A stretch of DNA of 64,000 nucleotides, from assembly GCF_950295315.1 (NCBI RefSeq), contig NW_026647180.1:1426001-1490000 (forward strand), in the 5' to 3' direction. This DNA is from Erinaceus europaeus (taxonomy: Eukaryota; Chordata; Mammalia; Eulipotyphla; Erinaceidae). Of this stretch, positions 1 to 9,918 are shown piece after piece. The translations under genes were made by a program, and so were the position numbers. Numbering within the stretch: the first letter of the stretch is position 1; each line of letters starts with the position of its first letter. The notes under the pieces were generated by a model that was given only the letters and a program-made list of their open reading frames with translations, was not told the origin of the DNA and ran no database searches.

Positions 1-285
1 TAAAAGAAAGAAAAAGGAAAAGGAAATATTCCACTACTTCAATGGGGCTACTCAGGACAATGCTTTCCTTGTGAAGATCCTCACAGCATACCATATGCAG
101 AAAGGCAAAGACGCCATGTATTTTTTAACCCAGTTTTTATATTTATTTATTTATTTTTTTAGGTGCTTATTCATTTTTGTTATTGATGAATTAATATTTT
201 ACATTTGACATAGACTCGGGCTCTGACACCAAAGGTCTCAATACCCCTAGATGGTACTCTGCCTCTACAAAACCGATCCATTGAC

Positions 286-363
286 CTGTCCATGCATCCA
301 TCCACCCATCAATCTATCCATCCATCCATTCATCCATGCATCCATTCATCCATCCATCCACCA
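286..363. repeat. (TCCA)n tetranucleotide microsatellite
   Basis: Imperfect runs of ATCC/TCCA with interruptions such as CCCATCAATC and CATGCATCC. It is the only sizeable tetranucleotide array in the left flank and is not part of any array module. Confidence 0.85.
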
Positions 364-630
364 GTCAACCAAGCTAAGTACAAAAGGAGATCTCTCATTG
401 AATGGTGAAGACAAACAACGATGCATAGGTAGGTTGCAAAGGGGCCAGTTCGGCTGAATAGGGCAGAGGAGCTGAACCAGGGAATGTGTTGGGGGGTGTG
501 GGTGTGGGTGGGGTGAGCCGGTGACCCTGTGAGCTGGGTCACGTCAGGGGCAGGGAGGGGGTGGAAGGGGTTGCGAACAGCTGTCACTGGAGAACCATCA
601 CAAGTGCTGGAGCTATTGAGCAGGGCACCC

Positions 631-735
631 GGAAGAGAAGACAGACAAAGGAGAGAAGCAAAATGCAGAGGAGAGGAGAGGGGAGAGGATGTTGAGGACA
701 GGAGAGGACAAGAGAGGACAGGAGTGGAGGGGACC
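631..735. repeat. Purine-rich GA/GGA tract
   Basis: About 100 bases on the plus strand are almost entirely A and G, with recurring GAGAGGA and GGACAGGAG words. It is low-complexity sequence. Overlapping open frames here, rich in R/E/G on plus and L/S/P on minus, are composition artefacts. Confidence 0.6.
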
Positions 736-1193
736 TGAGAAACCTACCTGGACAAAGGCAGCATACAGACATTCAGGAAGGCAGGCAGGCATGCAGGCAG
801 GTCTGGCCTGGACTCCCTGGATCCCGGGCACGCCTCCACCTGTCTTCTCTTGGCTGCCAGCCCTGAGGTCCCTTGTCGGTCTGCACTGACTTCCCATCCT
901 TCCGTCCCTCTGTGCCAGGCCCCAGGCGTCTGGGTGCTGCTGGCTGACCTAGTGGCCAGGCAGTTGGGCTGCCCAGTGCCAGTGTGGCCAGCACAGAATG
1001 CCAGGGGCTAGGACATCACTGAGGGCTCCTGTGGTTGCTAGGCCACGGGGACCCCGCCCATCCAGTTGACCAGCAGCCATGACCCCCACCCTGAACTTGA
1101 CCTTGAGGGGTGGTGGCCAGCCACCAGAGCCAAAGCCCGAGGCCAAAGCTGGTGCAGGTTGGCCGGGCCAAGTGGATATGGGCAGATTGGTGT

Positions 1194-1230
1194 GTTTATA
1201 ATAAAGAAACACATACATATATGTACATAC

Positions 1231-1262
<32 letters not shown>

Positions 1263-1787
1263 CAGTCATTTCTAGAATTTTTGACCTTTTTATTTGATCT
1301 TAATGCAGAATTACCACATTTATAACAGCCTCCTTATTCACAAATAATTGGTCACATAGTTGGAGCAGGATTCACTACAATTATAAATTATAAACCTTCC
1401 AGGAGCATTTCCAATAGCCTTTCTATCAGCATCCTTATTGTAATTATCATAGTACAGAACTTGCCTCCTTTCTCTAGTGTAAGCTTCAATAAGTATGTGT
1501 TTCTTTTCATTCTCCAGAATTCTTAATTTGCCTGGACCCTGAAGTGTCAGGGTATTTTTGAAGCAGCCCTCTGTTTCTCAGCAGATGTTTTCTATATTTC
1601 TGCTGTAATCAGGTCTTCCTGTGGTTTTTGTTTTTATTTTTTTCAAATCCTCCTAGATCATCCCTATTTATTTGCATATTTATTTATTTATTTAGTCCCA
1701 TATCACATGAGGGGTCATTTCTTCTGCCTGGTAGATTTTCTCTTATAATTGACGGGAACTTTGACACACAATACATTTCCTTTTGCA
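1194..1787 (+). repeat. B module, 5'-truncated (left edge of array)
   Basis: Starts inside a B module at the AATAAA signal (1200-1205). A TA-rich run (1206-1262) follows, then the AT-rich body with an octamer motif ATTTGCAT at 1670-1677 and a TTTA run. The upstream B parts (core, splice-bounded mini-exon) are missing, so the array edge cuts within a module. Closest relatives are the B modules that precede a C module near 27180-27815 and 36080-36670. Confidence 0.85.
1206..1262. repeat. TA-rich microsatellite
   Basis: ACATACATATATGTACATAC followed by alternating TA. The same tract follows AATAAA in most B modules. Its length varies between copies. Confidence 0.85.
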
Positions 1788-2207
1788 GATACTACACACT
1801 ACTACAACTATTACTGTACTGTTTTTGACAGTGACATCCAATGCACAATGGATTACTATTGCATGGCTCTAAAGAATGTTCCCTATTTAACCTACAATGA
1901 TTTTAACCTCACAAATATTTATTCTGTTCTTTCTTGGGGGATGAATGGTTTATAGTCAACAGTTACATGTAATAGTGGGCACGGGGGTAATTTTTTCCAC
2001 TTTCCCTGTATTTCTGTACATCATTTGTAACTTTCTTATTGAGGAGAAGGAAACAGTCATAAATAGAGAGAGCAGGGCCCAAGCAGGAAGAGAGACAGAG
2101 AGACAGCTGCAGTTCTGATTTGACACTAGCCCAGCTTTTCCCTAGCTGGGCAAGTGGTGATCAGGGGCTTAAAACGGGTTGCTGGGCTTCCACATAGTTC
2201 AGTGGCA
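1788..2207 (+). repeat. C module copy 1
   Basis: Begins with a TACTACACACTACTACAACT-type run and passes through 'GAGAGACAGAGAGACAGCTG'. It then reaches 'CCCTAGCTGGGCAAGTGG', where later copies have a splice-donor-like GTAAGTGG. The GAGACAGAGAGACAGCTGCAG part and the following GGGGCTTAAAA part resemble a hedgehog interspersed repeat as I remember it. Other copies start at about 8129, 20475 and 27816 and once in each 7.67 kb unit. Confidence 0.75.
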
Positions 2208-2930
2208 TCTCCACCAGCGGTGTCTCCAACCCATGCTCCCTTCGTTGTCCAAGTAACTATCGATCTTCTCTAGGCACTTCTCACCTTCATATGCCAGAAA
2301 CTTATCACCTCTCCCCTCCACCCATGAAACTTTGACCTTTTACTTGAGTGCAAAATAGCAACCCCAATCCACGTTATTTCAAGGAAAAGTGTGTGCGTCT
2401 CTGTGGGAGGGTGTGTGTGTGATTGTGTGTAAGTGTACATAAGTGTGTTTCAGTTATGATTACCGCTGTTGTTTCTTTATTCCTGATGCAGGGTCTTAGG
2501 AACTGGGTTGTGCTATGACAAAGGAAGTTTTCACTGCACAAGTGGTTTTTCAAATATGAATGGCACGTTGGATATTCTGGACACTGTTGTGCATTCTCCC
2601 AGGTGGTCCTCAGATGGGTTCTTTCCTTTGCTATTCCCATGCTGTGTGTAATTTTCTGTGTAGACTCAAAGAGGAGTGGCATGGGGGAGCTCATCTGCAT
2701 TCTGCTGTGTGGCATCAAAGCCCATAGTTCAGTGTAGTGATTCTGTGGAATGAGAAGAACTCTGGGATTTGTGGCCCATGGACAGCAAGGTTGAAATTGA
2801 CTTAGAGTGCCCTGGACATCTGTTCTCACCTGTGGGGTGGGGGGATCCCCCATTTGGCTTTGCAAGTGGAAGGGGTTTCTCTCTTTGTCTGGGATGACTC
2901 TACTTGGAGTTTGTGAATCCCTGTGCTCAG
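2208..2930 (+). repeat. X module copy 1
   Basis: Present twice in the window (here and 28233-29000) and absent from the amplified units. On the minus strand it holds a 199-codon open frame (2374-2973). The C-terminal half of that frame, about 105 residues ending TLPQRRTHFSLK, stays open and nearly unchanged in copy 2. The N-terminal halves diverge through frameshifts. I recognise no domain, and part of the C-terminus is translated GT repeat. Relative to copy 2, both CTCF-like motifs are missing: one by a deletion of about 11 bases near 2712, the other because the module ends early at about 2930. Confidence 0.7.
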
Positions 2931-3371
2931 CAGGAAGAGAGACAGAGAGACAGATGAACCTCTGGTTTGCCACTAGCCCAGCTTTTCCCTAATTTGGTAA
3001 GTGGTGACTAGGGGCTCAAAATGGGGTCTTGGGCTTCAACATAGTTCTCTGGCATTCTTGCTTAGCCAGAATCTGGGCTAGCTGGCTTGCCCTGACCAGC
3101 TAGGTTCTCTGTACATAAGTAGCAGGTGAGGCTGACTCCCTTGACACCCATGCTCTGAGACTACTATAGGTGAGCTCAGAGCACACACAGACAAACACAG
3201 ACAGACAGACAGACACACACACACATTGCTGTCAGGTCTGGTAATACAGCATATGATGAAGACTGGAGCTGTCTGGCGTCTGTGGGCATGAGAGCTGCTG
3301 CCTTACAATCTCTACAAGGCAGCTTTGAACCTATCATCAATGAACACAGTGTAGGAGATTTTTGAATTCTG
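2931..3371 (+). repeat. C-module tail, A module and core
   Basis: The last part of a C module (GGAAGAGAGACAGAGAGACA) is attached directly to X1. An A module follows from about 3055, with a short CAGA/CA run (3186-3227), and then the core (3250-3371). The A module contains 'ACTATAGGTGAGCTC', which looks like a good 5' splice site and is kept in most A copies. The 125-base duplication of C-tail sequence on both sides of X1 suggests X was inserted into, or recombined within, a C module. Confidence 0.75.
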
Positions 3372-4032
3372 GTCTCTTTCCAACTCATCTATTTCTCTTC
3401 TCGACTTCTCTAACTCTCACATTCTCTGCCTGGCTGGGGGCATTTCCCTGGGACAACAGTACAATCAGCGTGGAGCTGATGTGACTTCTGGGCAGGCCTT
3501 CCAGAGACTGCCCAATGAGCGTGCTCCAAGGCCATGTTGGCAGTGTTCCAGGCCGCTGGCCAATCACTGACTAGGGGCCCAGACCCTCCTGGGCATGTCC
3601 AAGCACACTGGCCAATGAGGGGGTTCTGGACAAGGCCTTGGCTTCTGGCCTATCAGTGCACGGCTTGCGCCCTGTGGGTGGGCCATTTGAGGGAAGCCCG
3701 ACTATGGGAGCTCAGAGCTGGCCTTAAAAGGCTGGGCGTGCTTGAGGAAGTGTGAAGCAGGGTTCAGCCCAGGGCCCTGCCTTGCAGAAGCTGTCCAGTG
3801 AGCATGTGTATAACTCCATTTGTGCCTGTGCCTCTATGGATGTGTGCATGTGTGTGACTGTGAGAGTGTGTGTTTGTGTGTGTGTGTGTGAGGGAGGGAG
3901 AGACAGAGAGAACAACAGAATCACTGTGGCACAGGTGATTTTGTGCAAAACACTTGGCACATTCTGATTTACAGCTCAATATTGACACCATTGTAGCTCT
4001 CCTTGGCCCTTGGTCACTTTTCTTATTTTCAG
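3372..4032 (+). promoter_or_regulatory. P1 promoter-like module with 3' splice site
   Basis: Three CCAAT boxes at 3512-3516, 3560-3564 and 3612-3616 are spaced 48 and 52 bases apart. A CCTAT variant follows near 3649, then a TATA-like TTAAAA at 3724-3729 within GGCCTTAAAAGGCTGGGCGT. By the usual distance from a TATA box, initiation would fall near 3755. Downstream come GT repeats (about 3840-3890) and a pyrimidine-rich tract ending TTCTTATTTTCAG at 4032, a good 3' splice site. CCAAT boxes are the known NF-Y target. That this is an active promoter is inference. Confidence 0.6.
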
Positions 4033-4331
4033 GTGTAAAGACACTGAAGAGGGAGAGGTTTTTGCCCTGAGGCTTGCACTGGGAACTAGCAGCTGCCCTG
4101 TGTGTGTTGCCACACGAGGAAACTTGTGGTGCCTGTCCATGTGGAGAGTCTCCTGGTTGAGTTCCTTCTAGAGCCTATTTCGCTCAGTACAGTTGGAACT
4201 GCATATAGCTGATGATTTGGAGATTTTACTACTTTGGACAATTCTTTTCCTGATGCACAGTTCCTCTCCAGGTTTTAGCAATCAATTATTTGAATGTCAT
4301 ATTGAATCCATTGTAGAAAATGACTACATCA

Positions 4332-4405
<74 letters not shown>
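4033..4405 (+). repeat. D1 exon-like module with CT/TA microsatellites
   Basis: Follows the P1 splice acceptor. The frame opening C-K-D-T-E-E-G-E-V-F is read in most D copies, but here it is stopped by a TAG in the TTCTAGAGCC segment near 4170. The module ends in CT repeats (4334-4374) and TA repeats (4375-4405), the same order as every other D module. I recognise no protein family. It is a candidate exon only. Confidence 0.55.
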
Positions 4406-4408
<3 letters not shown>

Positions 4409-6260
4409 ACATGTAGAGTTCTGAAAATATTTTTTTAGCTGGAGACCTGCACAGCTCTGGATTATTGTAGTAATGCGGATACACCTGGCCCTTCTGAGCC
4501 ACAGTTATGAGATACATTTCACAAAGCCATTCCTATACCTCTTGTCACTCTACAAATCTCTCTCAGCACAAACTACCGCTGCCAAATGATCTACTTCCCT
4601 CTCGCTCTTTTTCTCCACGGAGTCCTATCCCAAAATTGTAAATCAAAGAAGAAATAAACATAGTGCAGTTCCCTGCACACAAGACAGACTGAGGCTGGAC
4701 CAGGGAGATGCAATAAGCCAGCCTGCATCTTGGCTGGAGCATCACTAAGACTACTTCCAATTTGGAGAGGCGAGGGCAGTTTTGGAGAGTGGGCTGCTGG
4801 CCAAGTGGTGCTTCTCAGAGTGGTGTAAGACCTAGATGTTCTAAGTTTAACCTTTCCTCACAAACATAAAATAACAATGCCACTTGTAAGAAGTATGCAT
4901 GGGCATGGAGGATTTGTCTTCAGTGCTCTGGCACTGATCAACACACATCCAGAATTTCTGTACTTTATGGTCACTGTCATTCTGTCTATCTGACTGTCTC
5001 TACGTGCCTTCTTCACTGGGCCCTTACTGGAAGTCAGTGCATGCATCGTTAACTTGGGCTTCCTGGTGTGAAATTTTCCTTTCTTTGCCCTTTGGATTAT
5101 TTAATCTCCTGCATATGGCATAGTACAGTGGGGAACTGAGGAGGCAGCGATCCTACTGCAGGTAACAGGCATATGTCCATCTCCAGCTGCAGCTGTCCAG
5201 GCCCTCTGTGCTTGATTCCCTTTCTCCAGGGCCCTGTGGCTGACACTCAGCCTAAATGCAGCCCTCCTCACCTTCCTGCACAGCAACCTAGCCCTTAGTC
5301 TATGAGAGCCCAGGTCATGAGAAGTGAAACTCTATCCCCCTGGCACACACACTGTGCTTTCCCTCATTTGGGACGAATGTAAAGGATCTGTGGTATTGAT
5401 GGTCACACCAGTGTCCAGATTTTTCATGCAAAACGGAAGCTTCCAGGGTTCAGAAAGAGGGTTTTTTGATGGCTGTGAAATGTCTTTTACAAGAGCCTCA
5501 TGGGGATTCAAATCCTTTTGAAACCTGAAGTTCTTTTCTTGTATCTAGGGAATAATCTCACCTCTGGCCAGAAGGCCTTCCCAACTAGGAGCACACCTAT
5601 CCCGGGGTCAGGAGGTCTGCCAGTCTGCTAGCTCCTGGAGGGATTCCTGAGTATGTCCTCAGGCCCCAAGTGGTAACAGGTGTTTCCAATTGCCTTTTTT
5701 AGCAGCAGCCAGGCCCTTAGGTGAGGGGCGGGACTGTGATCTCCACTGGAAGCTCCTAATTCAGCCAATGGAGGCATCCATCTTCTTTTTGTCTCTCCAT
5801 AGCAAGGGCCCTGGGAGTTTGTGTTTACTGCAAGCAGAGAGACTTTGTATGGGACACTCATGCATGCCTACTTCTGGGAATCTCTCTGAGTGTGATGAGG
5901 GGACACCAGTACACCATGTTCAGGGATTGTGAGGCCACAGGAGCAATTGCCTTAGCCGGACCCAAAGGGTAGGTGTAATTGGCTGGGTTCATCCACTATT
6001 GTTTGGTCAAACACAGTTCCCATGTATGTTGAAACAGAACTCTTTCTGGGTACTTTCTGTGCTTGTAATCTGCTGCCCTGAGCAGTGGACTGTGATCCTC
6101 GAGGCTGAGTAGGCAGCCAAACATGAATGGACAGTCTCATGCCCCTGAATTCTGAGGGGTCGCCAATTTCCCCCATTGGCAATGTTTGGATGATAGTGAG
6201 GTATGGAATTGAATGGGGAACTCAGAAGAGCTAGACATGAGAGTCCCTTTGCATATGCAT
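4406..6260 (+). repeat. E module copy 1
   Basis: Begins GTAACATGTAGAG and ends just before the A module, after CATGAGAGTCCCTTTGCAT. In order it contains: a pyrimidine tract ending CTCTCTCAG near 4566 (possible 3' splice site); a GTAAGACC site near 4825 (possible 5' splice site); a TTGTATCTAG acceptor-like site near 5548; a GC-box-like GGGGCGGGAC near 5725 with a CCAAT box near 5764; and an acceptor CTCTCCATAG at 5802, followed by an open frame to TAG at 5970-5972. This is the longest version of the module, about 1.85 kb. The -1/+1 frames on both strands carry no known domain. Confidence 0.75.
5803..5972 (+). other. Candidate exon in E, open frame in 10 of 12 copies
   Basis: After the CTCTCCATAG acceptor, a frame starting at 5805 (reading A-L-G-V-C after its first codon) runs 55 codons to TAG. 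The same frame occurs at 13040, 18157, 25141, 29960, 33065, 40732, 48407, 56065 and 63741. It ends at GGGTAG or two codons later at GTGTAA. Two copies are broken: near 15641 (acceptor TAG changed to TTG, and a one-base deletion) and 22608 (stop after 15 codons). The frame contains ISLSVM and, in most copies, ATGAIALAGPKG, and matches nothing I know. With so few independent changes, openness alone does not prove coding. Confidence 0.25.
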
Positions 6261-6397
6261 TCTTGCTTAGCCAGAATCTGGGCTAGCTGGCTTCCCCTGA
6301 ACAGCTAAGTTCTCTGTATGTAAGTTGCAGGTGAGGTTGGCTACCTTCCCACCCATGCTCTGAGACTACTATAGGTGAGCTCTCAGAACACACAGAC

Positions 6398-6469
<72 letters not shown>

Positions 6470-6612
6470 TACTGTCAGGTCTTGTAGTACAGCATATGGT
6501 GAAGGCTGAGGCTGTCTGGGGTCTGTGGGCATGAGAGCTGCTGCCTTACAATCTGTACAAGCCAGGTTTGAACCTGTCATCAATGAACACAGTGTAGGAG
6601 GTTTTTGAATTC
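6261..6612 (+). repeat. A module and core, long CA tract
   Basis: A module with CAGA repeats (6399-6427) and a CA run of about 44 bases (6426-6469), then the core (6492-6612) ending TTTTTGAATTCTG. The A module includes the GGTGAGCTC donor-like site near 6374. This core is followed by a B module, unlike the preceding one, which is followed by P. Confidence 0.85.
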
Positions 6613-8128
6613 TGGTCTCTTTCCAACTCATGCATTTCTCTTCTCGCCTTCTCTGTCTCTAACTCTCACATGCTCTCATATACTCTGTCTTCACTCATTT
6701 ATATTTTACTTATATACTTATTTTACTGACAGGCCCAGATATACAAAGAGAGTTACCAGAGCACTGCTGAGCTCTGGCTTGTTGTGTTGCCGATTTCACC
6801 CAGGCTACTGGAACATCAGTTTGTAAGTCTTTCTGACAGAAGCCATATTCTGTCTCCTCATTTCCATGCCTGTATCACTCAGAGTTTATAATAAAGAGAT
6901 ACATACATATATATATAAACATATATATTTATATATCTGTCAATTTTTGAGTTGTCGACCTATGTATTTGACCTTAATTCAGAATTACCACATTTATAAC
7001 AGCCTAGTTTTTCAGAAATAATTGGACATATAGTTGGAGAAGGATTCAATACAGTTATAAATAATAGAACCTTCCAGTAGCATTTCTAATCGTGTTTCTA
7101 TCAGCATCCTCATTGTAATTATAATAGCCCAGAACTTCCCTCCTTTTTCTAGTGTAAGCTTCAATACGTATGTGTTTGTTTTCTTTTTCCAGAAATCTTA
7201 ATTTCCTTGGACCCTAAAGTGTTAGGGAATTTTTGAAGCAGCCCTCTGTTTCTCAGCAGATGGTTTCTTTGTTTCTGCTGTAATCAGGTCTTCTTGTGGT
7301 TTTTGTTTTCATTATTTTTTATTTTTTCAAATCCTCCTAAATCATCCCCATTTATTTGCATATTTATTTATTTAGTCAGGTATCACATGAGGGTCATTTC
7401 TTCTGCTTGATAGATTTTATCTATAATTGAAGGGAACTCTTGACTCACAATGCATTTCCTGGGGCAAATGCTACACACGTATGGTGAAGGCTTGGGTTGT
7501 CTGGGGTCTGTGAGCATTAGAGCTTCTGCCTTACAATCTCTACAACCCAGGTTAGAACCTGTCATGAATGAACAGAGTCTATGGTGATTTTGACTTCTGG
7601 TCTATTTCCAACTCCTCTATTTCTTTTCTCGCCTTCTCTGTCTCTGACTCTCACAGGCTCTCACTCACTCTGTCTGCACTCAGTAATATTTTACTTATAT
7701 CCTTATTTTATTGACAGGCCCAGATATACAAAGAGAGTTCCCAGAGCACTGCTGAGCTCTGGCTTGTTTTGTTGCTGATTTCACATAGGCTTTTTGAGCC
7801 TCAGCTTTGTAAGTCTCTCTGACACAAGCCATATTCTGTCTCCTCATATCCATGGCAGTATCTTTCAGACTTTATAATAAAGATATACATCCATATACAT
7901 ATATAAATATACATATATATCTGTCATTTTTAGAATTGTCGACCTATGGTCTTCCTGTGTTTTTTATTATTTTTTTATTTTTTCAAATCCTCCTAGATCA
8001 TCCCTATATATTTGCATATTTATTTATTTATTTAGTCCCATATCACATGAGGGTCATTTTTTCTGTCTGATAGATTTTCTCTTATAATTGAAGGGAACTT
8101 TGGACACACAATACATTTCCTTTTGCAG
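6613..8128 (+). repeat. Two B modules in tandem with a core between
   Basis: First B about 6613-7470, core-like block 7478-7590, second B about 7591-8128 (shorter, missing some 300 bases after its TA run). Each carries a pyrimidine tract with a CAG acceptor, a 91-base mini-exon starting GGCCCAGATATACAAAG or close to it, the donor TTTGTAAGTCT, an AATAAA signal, TA repeats and an ATTTGCAT octamer. The mini-exon contains the hedgehog-like CCAGAGCACTGCTGAGCTCT segment. Confidence 0.8.
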
Positions 8129-8545
8129 ATACTACACCCTACTACATCTACTACTGCACTGTTTTTGAGAGTGACATCCAGTGCACAATGGATTAGTATT
8201 GCATGGCTCTAAAGAATGTTGCCTATTTAACCTACAATGTTTTTAACCTCACAAATATTTATTCTGTTCTTTCTTGGTGGATGAAAGTTTTACATTCAAT
8301 AGTTACTTGTAATAGTGGCTATGGGGGTAATATTTCCCACCTTCCCTGTATTTCTGTACATCATTTGTAACTTTCCTATTGAGGAGAAGGAAACAGTCAT
8401 AAATTGAAAGAGCAGGGCCCAAGCAGTAAGAGAGACAGAGAGACAGCTGCAGCTCTGATTTGCCACTAGCCCAGCTTTTCCCTAGCTGGGTAAGTGGTGA
8501 ACAGGGGCTCAAAATGGTGTCCTGGGATTCCACATAGTTCTCTGG
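8129..8545 (+). repeat. C module copy 2
   Basis: Same layout as at 1788. It runs from the TACTACACC-type run to the donor-like CTGGGTAAGTGG near 8487 and the CCACATAGTTCTCTGGCAT tail. It has no X insertion and passes straight into an A module. Confidence 0.75.
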
Positions 8546-8855
8546 CATTCTTGCTTGGCCAGAATCTGGGCTAGCTGGCTTGCCCTGACCAGCTAGGTTC
8601 TTTGTACATAAGTAGCAGGTGAGGCTGACTCCTTTGACACCCATGCTCTGAGACTACTATAGGTGAGCTCAGAGCACACACAGACAAACACAGACAGACA
8701 AACAGACACACACACACATTGCTGTCAGGTCTGGTAATACAGCATATGATGAAGACTGGAGCTGTCTGGCATCTGTGGGCATGAGAGCTGCTGCCTTACA
8801 ATATCTACAAGCCAGCTTTGAACCTGTGATCAATGAACACAGTGTAGGAGGTTTT
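8546..8855 (+). repeat. A module and core
   Basis: A module with a short CAGA/CA run (about 8675-8718) and a GGTGAGCTC site, then the core (8741-8855). It closely resembles the A-core at 3055-3371. Both have 'ATATGATGAAGACTGGAGCT' and both lead into a P module, so the pair seems to be one lineage. Confidence 0.8.
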
Positions 8856-9548
8856 TGAATTCAGGTCTCTTTCCAACTCATCTATTTCTCTTCTTGACTT
8901 CTCTAACTCACATTCTCTGGCTGGCTGGGGGCGTGTCCCTGGGACAACAGGCCAATCAGAGTCGAGCTCATGTGGCTGGTGGGCGGGTCTTCCAGAGGCG
9001 GCCCAATGGACGTGCTCCAATGCCTTGTTGGTGGTGCTCAAGGCCGCTGGCCAATCACTGACTAAGGGCCCGGACCCTCCTGGGCGTGTCCAAGCACACT
9101 GGCCAATGATATTGCTGGCAGGGGTTTTGGGAGTAGCCTAGGCGTCTGGCCTATCAGAGCATGGCTGGCACCCTGTGGGCGGGCCTTTTGAGGGAAGCCC
9201 GAATATGGGAGCTCAGAGCTGGCCTTAAAAGGCTGGGCGTGCTTCCAGGAAGTGCGAAGCAGGGTTCAGCCCAGGGCCCTGTCTTGCAGAAGTTGTCCAG
9301 TGTGCTTGTGTATAATTCCGTGTGTGCCTGTTCCTCTGTGAGTGTGTGCGTGTGTGTGACTGTGATAATGTGTGTTTTTATGTGTTTGTGTGTGTGTGTG
9401 AATGAGGTAGAGACAGAGAGAACAACAGAATCACTGTGGCACAGGTGATTTGCACAGGTGTGCAAATCACTCGGCACATTCTGATTACAGCTCAATATTG
9501 ACACCATTGTAGCTCTCCTTGGCCCTTGGTCAGTTTTCTTCTTTTCAG
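8856..9548 (+). promoter_or_regulatory. P2 promoter-like module, best preserved
   Basis: Five CCAAT boxes at 8952-8956, 9003-9007, 9017-9021, 9051-9055 and 9103-9107. GC boxes GGGCGGG lie at 8981-8987 and 9178-9184, and TTAAAA at 9225-9230. The 9003/9051/9103 trio keeps the 48 and 52 base spacing of P1. A GT-rich tract follows (about 9330-9400), then the acceptor CTTCTTTTCAG ending at 9548, 323 bases after the TATA-like box. The combination is typical of a TATA plus NF-Y plus GC-box mammalian promoter. Activity is inferred. Confidence 0.65.
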
Positions 9549-9858
9549 ATGTGAAGACACTGGAGAGGGACAGGTTTTTGCGCTGAGGCTTGCACTGGGA
9601 ACTAGCAGCTGCCCTGTGTGTGTTGCCAGACAAGGAAACTTGTGGTGCCTGTCCATGTGGAGAGTCTCCTGGATGAGTTCCTTCTCCAGCCTATCTCTCT
9701 TGATACCGTTGGAGCTGCATATAGCTAATGGTTTGGAGATTTAACTCCTTTGGACAATTATTTTCCTGATGCACAGTTTCTCTCCAGGTTTTAGCAATCA
9801 ATTGTTTGAATGTCATATCAAATCCATTGTAGAAAATGACTACATCAATGTCTCGCTA

Positions 9859-9915
<57 letters not shown>
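9549..9915 (+). repeat. D2 exon-like module with CT/TA microsatellites
   Basis: From the splice acceptor the frame C-E-D-T-G-E-G-Q-V-F stays open for about 65 codons, then stops at GAGATTTAA near 9742, where other copies read GAGATTTTA. The CT run (about 9859-9886) and TA run (9886-9915) follow the usual ACTACATCA end. The product is not recognised. Confidence 0.5.

Positions 9916-9918
<3 letters not shown>

Larger units (their letters stand above)
1..1193. other. Flanking DNA outside the repeat array
   Basis: No array module occurs here. The first 250 bases are AT-rich. Then follow a TCCA tetranucleotide repeat, G-rich and purine-rich tracts, and a moderately GC-rich stretch from about 790 to 1190. 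Open frames are short, overlap on both strands and carry no recognisable domain, so I call no gene. The sequence switches abruptly into array material at about 1194. Confidence 0.7.
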
